A stretch of 64,000 bases of DNA from Lepraria neglecta (taxonomy: Eukaryota > Ascomycota > Lecanoromycetes > Lecanorales > Stereocaulaceae): the NCBI GenBank assembly GCA_033220425.1, contig CM065649.1:3162001-3226000 (forward strand). Direction: 5' to 3'. Below the pieces are notes generated by a model. It did not search any database, was not told the DNA's origin, and saw only the letters and a program-made list of their open reading frames with translations. The first letter of the stretch is position 1. Each line of letters starts with the position of its first letter. Made by a program: the position numbers and the translations under genes. Below are positions 25,201 to 35,088 of the stretch, one piece after another.

Positions 25201-25712
25201 CCTTCCAACGCTGCGGCGTTATCCTCTGCCACGGCCGACTCCTAATCTTCCACGGCACTTTACGCGAAATGTCCGGCAAAGAAGTCTCCCACATCCAGCA
25301 CGGGCGCCAAGCCTCAATCGATCTCAAAAACTGCTACATCTACAGCGGTCTAGTAACTGAGGGCGACCTCCTCTACCAAAACCAAACCTTCGACAGCAAC
25401 CACCCAGGCCATCATGCTTTGCCAAGAGTCTACCTCGAAGACGGGTGGACGTCTACTGACGAGGATACGATGACTTGTTTTGTGATTTGGCAGCCGCAGA
25501 CGAAGTCATTCTTTAAGGCGAGCGAGGAGCAGGATTCGGGGAAGACTAGGCAAAGGTTGCGATACGTATCGAGGCTGGGTGTGCCGGGACGGTCAATTGT
25601 GTTTAAGACGAGGAGTCGGGCGGAAAGAGATCATTGGGTTATGAGTATTGGGATGGAGATCGATCGACTGCAGGGCGGGGAGGATATCAGGGTTGTTGAT
25701 AAGAAGACGTGA
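22296..25712 (+). CDS. Spo71-like PH-domain protein
   Basis: Three exons (22296-22376, 22441-25113, 25161-25712) with introns of 64 and 47 nt give 1101 residues. The conserved start of exon 2 (CFIGPIPEGWLKSHRKSW) matches the N-terminal Spo7_2_N-type segment. A disordered acidic Ser/Pro-rich stretch follows to about residue 330. PH-like domains lie at about 405-500, at about 647-870 (split by an acidic insert) and at the C terminus after NMCGIACC (LYRKPKRHSTFQRC). In yeast, Spo71 acts in prospore membrane growth with Vps13. Filamentous fungi keep a homologue that is probably a membrane-lipid adaptor. The family call is from domain order and motif memory. Confidence 0.8.
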
Positions 25713-25900
25713 TGTGTCCGTACCTTACATTTGGTCGGTAAATTAGCTCGGCGTTGGTGATGGCGACGGGTACTGGAGAAATGTCATTAGCATTGGATGG
25801 CGTTGGGGTTTGGGAATGGTATATACCCTTAAGAGTGTCACCCTTTGATAGCAATCCTTGTTATCGAAGCGTTTTTCGCGCATGCTTCTTACGTTCCCAC
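25713..25900. other. Short convergent spacer
   Basis: 188 bp between the 3' ends of the Spo71-like and Imp2-like genes; nothing further seen. Confidence 0.5.
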
Positions 25901-26777
25901 TCAGTAGAATTCAATCTTCTCCACCTTTCCCCTCCCCTCCAACACCCTGAGACTCCCCTTCCAATCCTCGGGATCAATCTTACACCTCTTGTCAGACGGC
26001 CACACGATATGCGTCACCTTCCCCTCGATCAAGCTCTTCGATACCTGCACCGGTCTATTAGCCCCGATATCCACCTTGCCTGTTTCTTAATGGCAATAGG
26101 GTCAAGACTCACAGGCCCATAGTAGTTGCTATCTAAGCTCTTCTCTCTGTTTTCCGCATCCCCCTCAACCCACACATGTCCCACCGGCACTTCCTCCCTC
26201 GGAAACGGATACGGCGGTTTTGTAACCACCACATCCCCCTCGAGCGCTATGACACGCTTGACAGCAACAACATTGGGGTGATTCGGCGACCTGGTTTCCA
26301 TTCCACGCATTAGCCCCACCCCCACGACTGGCTCAAATACCACACGTACCAGAAGGCGATAACCATCCCTCTCTTCACGTCTTCACCAGCACGCCATTTA
26401 TTGACCCAAACGATATCTTTTTGGAGGCTGGAGTTGAAATCCGAGTTGAGGAAGGGATACATCGATTCCCCGGCTACGGATTTTATTTCGAAAACATTTT
26501 CTTTGATGAAGGATATGAAGGCGCATATGGCTGCGAAGGTGGTGAGGCCGGAGAGTAGTGTTCCGATATGGCGAAAGCGGGGAGGTCTAGGTTTTGAGGA
26601 GGGATTGGGAGTGGAGGAGGAGGGAGGTGGAGGATGAGGGTTGGAGGATGGAGGGCGGATGGTTGATACATTGCGCTTGGGGGCGTGGAGTAGGTGGAGA
26701 AGGTGAGGCTGGGATGGTTGGAGTAGGGCGCTATATGGGCGGTAGCCTGTACATGGCTTTATTTTGAGCAGAGGCAT
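25901..26777 (-). CDS. IMP2: Mitochondrial inner membrane protease subunit 2 (Imp2-like)
   Basis: Three exons (26777-26350, 26290-26113, 26044-25901) with introns of 59 and 68 nt give 249 residues. A basic, Pro/Ser-rich presequence is followed by one membrane helix (about 73-92). The S26 signal-peptidase catalytic serine is Ser105 in AGESMYPF, and the general-base lysine is Lys154 in [13 protein letters not shown]. The third conserved box follows ([11 protein letters not shown], then YGPVS). Imp2 works with Imp1 and Som1 in the intermembrane space, cleaving sorting signals of proteins such as cytochrome c1. Subunit 2 is chosen over Imp1 from these boxes. The gene is intact and single-copy here. 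Confidence 0.88.
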
Positions 26778-27160
26778 TGAGCCGATTGGGAATAATGGTC
26801 AATGCCTGTAGACTCGGGAGAATGTCTTTTGCACCGAGGTACCATTGCGTGAATTCAATATGAGCGCGGAATCTCCCCGCTTTAGCCCTAGCCCTCACAG
26901 ATCTCTCCGACCAATTGTCAAACGAGTTTCTTCTGACTATTCTGTTGGCCTTCTTTGGTTGCAGATTCAGGTAGTGGTTGATCATTTCTAATCACAGGTC
27001 TTCCACGCAGAACAAGCTCTACTCGTATTCCTAAAGAGAAGAGAGTGAAGCGCCGTTTATACAATATGGGGCTCTTAAGCTCCTCAGAGTCATTACTGCT
27101 TAATAGATCGTGTCAAGTTCTCGAACCAATGAAACTCGACGACTTTCTCTTTGCTGCATT
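26778..27160. other. Intergenic, no supported gene
   Basis: About 380 bp between the Imp2-like start and the transporter fragment; no motif seen. Confidence 0.5.
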
Positions 27161-27410
27161 CTATCCCTTCACTTCCTCCACAACCCTTTCCTTCTCCTCC
27201 ACCATTACTACCTTTCTTTTCCCAGCCTCAAAACTCTCCTTGACAGGATCGCCACGGGTGAAGATACGATCCATGGCTTCTAGCTCCAATCCTTTGGTTT
27301 CTGCAAAGAAAAGGTAGATGATTGGGGCCCAAGTTGTATTTAACAGTGCGAAGATAATATATGTTTTGTATCCAATATTCTGGATTGCTGGTGGCGTGAA
27401 TTGCACTACT
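27161..27410 (-). pseudogene. C-terminal fragment of an MFS sugar transporter
   Basis: The minus strand encodes the last membrane helix and tail of a sugar-porter family protein: QFTPPAIQNIGYKTYIIF, then a Glu-rich cytoplasmic tail after the signature FFAETKGLELEAMDRIF. This PETKG-like motif marks the end of fungal hexose transporters. An acceptor-like CGCAG just upstream (about 27415) suggests that this was a final exon. No other transporter exon is found in the 2 kb upstream, so over 80% of the gene is missing. Confidence 0.75.
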
Positions 27411-30246
27411 GCGTAATTACAAATCCAATTTGACGCTGTGCTGATCGAGGAGCCGCGCTGCCGAAGACGGAGGGGTGTAGCAGAGCGACTCTGGCCTCAC
27501 CACCAATACTACTATCTTGCAAAGGCTCATGTGATACTCGGACGTTCCGGGAGGAATCGAATTACACGTCGGAAGGGAGTGAGACGGAGCGTAACTGATG
27601 CTTGAAACCAACGAATGACTGCATTGCAGGAAGCCACAACAAATGTAAAGTGCCGTGCACTTTGCCTAGAAAAATTGCCAAAGCGGCCGGCTTCGTTTCT
27701 TGATTGAGCGTCACTCAGGTTAGTTTGTTTTGCTTGCTGCAGGGCTCTTGCATCGTTCTAGCAGGGACCAAAGAAGAGACGCAGAAACCCAAACACTTTG
27801 TACATCTCCCAAACGGTGCTTTGCGGTGACGACGAGTCTTCCTGCTAGCGCATAGCACCCATTGGTACGAAAAACGCGGGGAAGAGACCTTAGCTCTGTG
27901 AGTTAAGCTGTCAAAGTGCCGGATTATAGATTGAATGCAACTTAATATGTATCTCTCCGGCATACTATGGAATAAGTGAGCAAGAAATTGTGCTAGAAAT
28001 GCAGTATTGGTGTCAGGCTGATCGTATAGATGTGTAAAGCCGCATTGCGGGCCACCCGTGATGCTGTTTCAGTCGTCTCCGTGAAGGAGCTTAGGCAAAT
28101 AGGGCAAACAAAAGGTGAGGAATATTGCAGAAAGGAGCGTGCCCGTTGACAGTGGTCAGCGGCTTTCCTGATAGAGGACGGCAAAACGTAGTAGGCTGCA
28201 CCGAGATAGCCACACACACGGAAGCAGAGACAAAGGAAGAAGGTTGGTAGGAGAAAATAACCATGAGGATTTAAAAAAGCCAAAGATGGAAGCCGCCACC
28301 GTTGTCAAGGTGACAGAAATCTGCCCCCAGCTTCACCCCACCCCAGGCCTAGGGTGAGCGCCACTTTATGCTCGCGCGACGCGGGTGAGGATCGCATGAG
28401 TCTGGGTGAGCATGGGTGATAGGCTTCGGGCGAGGGTGAGCTGCTGCCTAACGGACTCTGCATCTCCAAAAATAGTATCCATTACGTTTCGATTTCACTT
28501 TACTGTTAAGCGATTTGTGATACTGCCTGGTGCGTAGGAGGTGCACACAGAGTCGAAGACTCGAAGCTCTATAGGTTAGCTCTACATGAGGGTCAACATG
28601 ACAAAGCTGCGACGACGTCGAAAGCATCTAACAACGATGTCGCTCCGTTCCCCTCCTCCCGTTTTGCACTCTTCAACACATTTTCAACTCTGACCTATCT
28701 GTCTCTCTACTTCTCTGCCTTTCAGTCCAGATCCACGCTCTCTCCAAACCCGCTCCTTTGACCCCGGCCGGCCCAATCAATCGCGATTATAACGGTCAAC
28801 TTCAGCTTCCGCGCGGCCCCCTTTGATCGAAAGCGTTCCCATAGCATCTGCGCTCTCGTGCGGTGCTCGGTCCTCGCTTCCCACTTCTATGATCAGACTC
28901 CACGATACCGTCGGACCCTCTATCATAGTCTTTTTACACTCGACCATCGCTCCCTGCTGCGCTGTCTCTAGCGTTTCAGCGGGCAGTCTGGCGGGCGTTC
29001 TGGCTCGCTGGACGCAGCCGGCCTACTGTTAATAATCGGCGCGGGGATAATACGAGGATTCCTGGTCGGTAGCTTCTTTCTTGCGACAATGACCAATCGA
29101 AAAATGCCTTGTATGCCTAAGCTGGATTCTCTCTATTACGCAGTCTACTATTGTCCAGGAGCTAGGCTGTTGAGCCGTTCTGCATTGAATCTGCCTGAAT
29201 CGACTGGCATATGCCAATAGCAAACCAGAAGCCGGGATGGCTGAGCATCGCCCTGTTTGGAGAAGGCCGGGGGGAGCGGCAGAAAGGAGAAGGAGGCGAG
29301 GCGAGGGGTGTGCGACTCATAAAATGGCGGCCGTGACCCAGTTTTGCCTTGATAATCTGTGTTTCGATAGACTTGTCCTTTTGCTCGTATAAAGAAGCTA
29401 CGCACAAATCATCTTTGCGAGTATGCCCAATGAAAGCGCTGTCACAAGCTGGGACGACACGATCCCGCTCTCGTGTCAGAGACCTGATGGATTCCTCCAT
29501 CGCCCACATTTTCATCATCCTCCAGGGACATTCTGCAAATCTGGCATCCTTGACAAGCCCACAGCAGCGGAAAATGCACGTAAGTAGACCCTAACAACGT
29601 CTCAAGGCTGGTATTAATTGTCGGCAGGTGACCCGATCGAAGTGGATAGCGGCGATGACTCCTCCTTCCCCCCCCTCCTCCTCCTCAGACAGCTTCGATA
29701 GCGATACCGAACACGAAGCCTTGTTCGCTACCACCCCTACGTGCGCCGTATTACCTGACTTCGGCAGCTCAAATGAGGGCAAGATGAAGAATACTATGAT
29801 CGGCGATGGAGGCACTGGAGGGTCTATTGCTGCTACATTAAATTTTCAGGAGCATCGGGAGAGCCTCTGGCTGGGCATCGACCGATTCCCTAATGGAGAT
29901 CAAGGGTCGGATCACAACAGCGGTGGGGCGGAGGACAAATGCTAAAAGATAGGATACATCGAGGACAAAATGGGATCTAATGGTGCCAAGGACGGTCAGG
30001 TTGAAGACTGATCTTAGAAAATGGACCGCAATGGCAATGGGGCTAAAAATGGTCCTGGGGACGAAGATGTGGAAGAGCACGGTAGCTCTTGTGAGGCTAC
30101 TAGCAACGTCTATAATAGCGGCTATCAAAAGATGGACGACAGGCAGAATATAGCTGAGGCTAGACTCCACGAGCCTGATCTCTATGATGGTACAAAGGGC
30201 TCGTGTGGAGCAACGAAGAAGCCCGCCAGAGCGGCGAAATTCTAGC
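27411..30246. other. Gene-poor region with scattered uncertain ORFs
   Basis: No confident gene in 2.8 kb. A 17-bp sequence at 28319-28335 recurs inverted at 39381-39397. Plus-strand frames at 29628-29945 (Ser/Asp-rich) and 30021-30245 have no recognisable domain. The expected 5' half of the dynamin-like gene (its GTP-binding P-loop) is not found here. Confidence 0.45.
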
Positions 30247-33172
30247 CTCTTCCATTCTCCTAACAAATAGTAATCTGCCGAGGATGCGAAACTCGTGAAG
30301 TCCCTTGCACGCTCGTATATAGCTAATGAGAGGAGCATCATTCTTACGGTCGTCTCTGCGAAGAATGATTATGCGAACCAAGTCGTGACCGACCTTTCCC
30401 GAGAGGTCGATCCTCGAGGTGCACGAACGCTGGGTATTATTACTAAACCAGATACCCTGGTTGTTGGATCCGAGAGCGAACGCTCCTTTCGCGACCTGGC
30501 CAAGAATGAAGACGTCGCCTTCCGACTCGGTTAGCACGTTCTTTGGAATCGAGACTTCGAGACCAGAGATCACTCCGTCGACGAGCGGGATCGTGAAGAA
30601 ATGGCGTTTTTTTCCTGGGGAATCTGGACATCTCTGCCGGTACACATCCTAGGGATCGGCGCTTTGAAACCTCGCCTGAGCACCGTGCTGAGGGACCAAA
30701 TTACGTCAGTGCTTCCGAGCTTGATCCATGACGTTGAATCCGGCATTGAAGATTGCCAAGATAGGCTGCGTCGACTGGGGGAAGCGAGAGGGACTGCACA
30801 CGAGCAGCGGCTCTCTGTCGTGTGCAAGACTCTTGCCAATGCTTGGCATTGACACTTATTGCCCCCCCCACCTCATTTTACATAGAAAAACCAACAAACA
30901 TCAATATATCGACATATTGCGCTCCCACCGTCCCAATCAGGTAAATATGAAGTCCCAGCTACTATTTATAGACTAATCCTTGGTGTTGCAGGTCCTCCAC
31001 CGCCGCTGCCGCCCCTTCCACCGCTTTGCGACAACTCCTTACTATATAATGCCGTACCGCCCAATCGACTCAGTTACCAAATCGAAAGCTGTGGTTCTTC
31101 TACATGGTCATTGGCGACCTGATGCTATTGCTGAGAGGTCACACTGCCACGAGTCGACGGTCTACAGATGGGAGGGATCCGGGCTTAGGCTTACTAAATT
31201 TGCCTGGAGTCCTTAGCACAAGCGGTCTACTGTGTCGAATATATACTACTATGAAAAGAAGTCTTCTCCAATAGGTGGATGAGAACCTGTAGGTCTATTA
31301 AGACGAGATAGCGGAGTTCCTCCTTAAGGAATAGGATATAAGGGTACACTAGAGTAGTGTCTCCCGACCCCTTCTGGATAAGAGTCTCTTTAAGGCGCAA
31401 AGTTGCTGGAGATCTATAGCTTATATAGTAATTAGCGATCCAGCTCTATAGCAAGATAATATAAGACGAGGAGACACTTGGAGTTGGCGCTAGGGCTACT
31501 GGTCAGGGGAGGCGGTGGCGGTGGGGGTAGAGGGCCTGGATCGAGAGGAATGGCGTCCAGACATTGCAACACCACCGTTTTCGTATTTAGGAGGCTTTAA
31601 GGCTTCAAATTTGACTATTATATCGATATATTGATGTTTGTTGGTTTTTCTATGTAAAATGAGGTGGGGGGGCAATAAGTGTCAATGCCAAGCATTGACA
31701 AGAGTCTTGCACACGACAGATACCTGGTTCGCGTCGGCAAGACGTTCTCCTCCCTTATCAAAGCTGCCATTGACGGAGTGTATGCTCCAACTTTCTTTGG
31801 GGATGCAATGACCGCAGTAGGCTACAGCAAGCGACTGCGAGCCGTGATTCAGAATCTTCTGTTGCAGTTCGCAGAAGACATGCGTCTCAAGGGCCAAGAA
31901 CGAGTCATCATCGATGACGACTCCCTTCGGAAAGCTGATCCAAGCAAGAGAGAAATCTCTAGGTCAAACTTCATCGACAATGTCCTTGGATTGGTGAAGC
32001 AGAGCAGAGGTCGTGAACTACCGGGCACTTTTAATCCTCTTATCGTGGGAGACCTATTCTACCAGTACTCTAACCCCTGGAAAAGCCTTGTGGACAGGTA
32101 TAGTGAGATAATTATAGACGCCACTCGGACGTCATTAGAAATGGCTGTTGCAGCTTCAGCAGACGTCACAACATGCGAAGGTCTGCTCCATGAGCTACTC
32201 TACCCAGCTTTAAGCCGATATTCAGAAGCCCTGCAAGAGAAGGTGGCAGAAATCTTGAGACCACACCAGCAAGGCCATCCCATCACCTATAACCATTATT
32301 TTACAGAGACCGTACAGAAAGCCCGCCAAGCACACGAGAAGAAACGACAAGCTCGGCAGCTCAATGCCTTCTTCAAGATACGGCCGGAGGCAGGGCCAAG
32401 CTTTGTCACTTCCCCAACGGGGTTCAATACTGGCGATCTCCTCAACACACTGAACCAGTCAACAGAGGCAGACATGGATCGACACGCATACTCTGAAGCC
32501 GTGGATTGCATGGAAGCATACTACAAGGCGAGGAAGGTCGTTGGTTGTTCTCGCCGATCTCAGGGGTCTGCTGGGCATCAAAGCCAATCTGACGCATTCA
32601 TAGGTTGCCATGAACGTCCTCGTTGACAATTTCAGTGTTCTTGTCGTCGAGAACTGCGTGATAAGCGATCTTGCGAATTGTTTATCTCCTGAAAGGGTAA
32701 TGATGCTTGATGATGTTCTGATCGGCAATATCGCTGCAGAGACGGAGGACCCACTGGTTGAGAGGCGGCGTACGACATAGAAGTTGCACACACTGAACGA
32801 AGGCATTCTGACCTTGAATCGTTTTAGTCGACACAAGCCGACAGGTCGGTCACGGCACCTCCTCGATTGACTGTAGCTGACAGATTCCCCTAGATCTGTC
32901 CGAAAGTGCACCCGAGTCTGTAGGACCCGATGCAGACTCTGTCGGCGAGAGCCTAGGCGAGGATGGGAGCGGCCGAAGTCTTCTCCACAAGCGAGACTCT
33001 CCTATTCAAGAAGCCAATCCTTCGAACGACGACATAGCGGGTTTAGAGAAGCCTGCAACTAGAACACCAACCGTTCTTGATGATTCCTGGCACAATGGCA
33101 ACCTGAAGTTATCATCAAAAAAGAAAAATCCTACAAAGAGCATTTTTGCTGATGAGGATGTGGACTTTTGAA
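30247..33172 (+). pseudogene. Dynamin-like GTPase, 5'-truncated and transposon-disrupted
   Basis: Coding similarity begins abruptly inside the GTPase domain, just after the expected DLPG switch (FHSPNK, then two stops at 30268-30273). It continues through the G4-type motif TKPD, the middle domain, GED and an acidic tail ending DEDVDF at about 33172. Damage includes stops at 30268 (TAG), 30271 (TAA), 30532 (TAG where Trp is expected) and 32778 (TAG), plus the 907-bp element at 30814-31720. Around that element the frame resumes exactly (CTC, then TAC). An intron at 32537-32603 is still recognisable. All four stops fit C-to-T or G-to-A changes. Fungal dynamin-like proteins of this type act in membrane remodelling or accessory functions. 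Not functional as read. Confidence 0.85.
30814..31720. mobile_element. Tc1/mariner-like element with about 99-bp inverted termini
   Basis: Both ends start TCTGTCGTGTGCAAGACTCT and stay almost identical as inverted repeats for 99 bp (30814-30912) and 98 bp (31623-31720). They differ by one substitution and by the length of a C run. Inside, an ATG at 31049 opens a short frame resembling the N-terminal helix-turn-helix of DDE transposases (residues around ESTVYRWE), which stops at 31216. The following 300 bp are AT-rich and full of stops, as after RIP. At 907 bp it is half the size of an autonomous element. No clear target duplication was found. It sits in the dynamin-like pseudogene. Confidence 0.85.
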
Positions 33173-34702
33173 CGGCGAGTGGATTATCCAGACGTTGAAG
33201 CTGCTGCTTTCCACGTTGTCTTAGGAGATGTAAAGGCTTTTCAGAATGTGCACTCCATAATGGCTGATGGGAGTGATGGTGTTGGATTCTAGAACACCGA
33301 CTTTTACCATATATGCTTAGCATGCGCATTACACTCATTCCGCTTAGCACCTACCCCCTGCTGCATCCAATGTTCTAGGATCTTCTACTAGATTCGATTC
33401 AATGGCGTCATCTGTATGCGAGATCGTGTATATAGGAAACGCTCATCCCTAGGTAGAAGATCAGGCAATCGAGGCAATCTATGCAGTATAATCCTTCAGC
33501 TGTTCCATCCAACAGATGGTTTTAAAAAAATTCCCCGCGGCCAATCTATCCGCGTGTTTTTGTGAAGCCAAGCAGTATATGCATTGCCTGTCAAGTCGTG
33601 CACGAAAACGATGTCAATGCTCGACTCAGTGTCACTATCGTACAGCTGTTTGATACTAGAGTTCTGGTCTATTTCGATGGATACGGAGGAAGCTTGCGTC
33701 TCCGTGTAGTTAGCGAGGCATCTATGGTCGTCTGCGAAGGTACGGCGGGTAGGTTCTGCGTAGTGGCGGCTTGCGAGGAGTATCCACGCGATACTTCGGG
33801 CACTGGAGGGGATGGCGTCGGCCGTAGCACTCTTGACTTGGGGCTCGATTATCGGGAAAGTTATAATAAGTAGAAAAGATATTATTATCGATAAAGTTTT
33901 ACTTAAAAATTAGGAATATATAGAGGAGTCTTATTTTTTTCGAGGTCGTAGTCTTCGCGGTAGAGTTAAGACTTTGATTAGATTCTCGAACAAGACTGAT
34001 TTATAACCTAGGCAGTGGAGCTCGGCGTAGAGGGTTTTGAATACTGGAGGGACGAAACTAGTAGTGATCCCAACATCGTCCATGCTGAACTCACCCCTTT
34101 TAGGTCACGAAGATCTAGACCTCTGTGTCCCACGAAGCGCTTGAATACCTCAAAGAGGTTCTTTAATAGACCTGGTTCGTCACCTTGGTCTAAATAGCCT
34201 GCAACAGTGATTCTGACAGGTCTGGGCCTTTGTCTGTTCGATCGATCGAGTTCGTCCAAAGCCCGTCGAGTGAGTCACAGCTTGGAGAGTAAATCCCAGT
34301 ATAAGTTCGATTAGTGGTAGAAGGCTTTGAAGGGTATGGCCTTGTAGATGTTCAACCGCACGACTAGTCTATAGCCACGGATTGACCTTGATAAGATATA
34401 GCTGACTCGGCAGGAGGTACAATAGTAGGCGGAATGCGTTGGCCTATTTTTAAATAGTATTATGAAGGAATAGCTGAAATTCGTTTGTATGAAAAGAGAC
34501 TTGTCGAGAGGATTCGGCCTACGTCTTAGGATCTTTCGGTATAGCGACCTGATAGAAGAGTGACCCCTTTCCGGTAACGACGGCACGTTGGCATGAATGA
34601 CCCTCGTCCTAATTCGTTTCGGGACCCTGCCTATATCCCGTCGCCGTTTGGCGTCGGCCATCTTCTCCGATACTGTCATTATCTAGGCGCCAATGATGAT
34701 GG
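33173..34702. other. Degraded, RIP-like sequence without intact genes
   Basis: Composition turns AT-rich in patches (33860-34010, 34300-34480), with stops in all frames. An open frame at 33562-33873 has no recognisable domain. Part of this tract is likely the continuation of the element carrying the OrsD-like relic at 34703-35020. Confidence 0.45.
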
Positions 34703-35020
34703 CTAATAGCATGGTTGAATATAACCCCCCCGAGATCGGCAGATGTAAGAGCATTGCCGGCATTTTAGGCCATCGGAATAAATTTGAATAAATGGGATAG
34801 GAGGGTCGTCGGGTTGAGGGAGGTCCGCAACAGTAGGCTTATTAGTCGTACAGCGTCGCAGGTGGCCGAAGTAGGCAATAGCATGCTGGCGCTCCTCGGG
34901 AGTAGTATTATGTTTATGTAGTTTTACGAGATCGCTTTCTAGCCCCGGACGAGCGACCCTGTTCTGACAAACTCGGCAAATGACGAGGCGGCATGGCTCT
35001 AAGTAGTAAAGAAAATCCAT
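34703..35020 (-). pseudogene. OrsD-like (DUF3505) double zinc-finger relic
   Basis: The minus-strand frame has two C2H2-like half-sites spaced as in the OrsD/DUF3505 family: LVICRVCQNRVARPGLESDL with LHKH, and after about 45 residues GLKCRQCSYICRS. Between them is the typical LPQPDDPPIPFIQIYSDGL linker. The second finger lacks its final His pair before the stop, and the flanks are AT-rich, so this is a fragment. Such domains occur in many fungal genes of uncertain function, some tied to mobile elements, as well as in the orsellinic acid cluster gene orsD. No other cluster gene is near, so a metabolic role is not implied. Confidence 0.55.
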
Positions 35021-35088
35021 TAGCTCTACAAATAGATTATTAGATCGCGGCCAAGTCCTGTAGAGGTGGACGGCCGATCGGAAAACCT

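Noticed and set aside
29838-30645. Minus-strand frames of 161-167 codons
   Set aside because: They are largely antisense to the dynamin-like pseudogene; the plus-strand similarity is strong and ordered.
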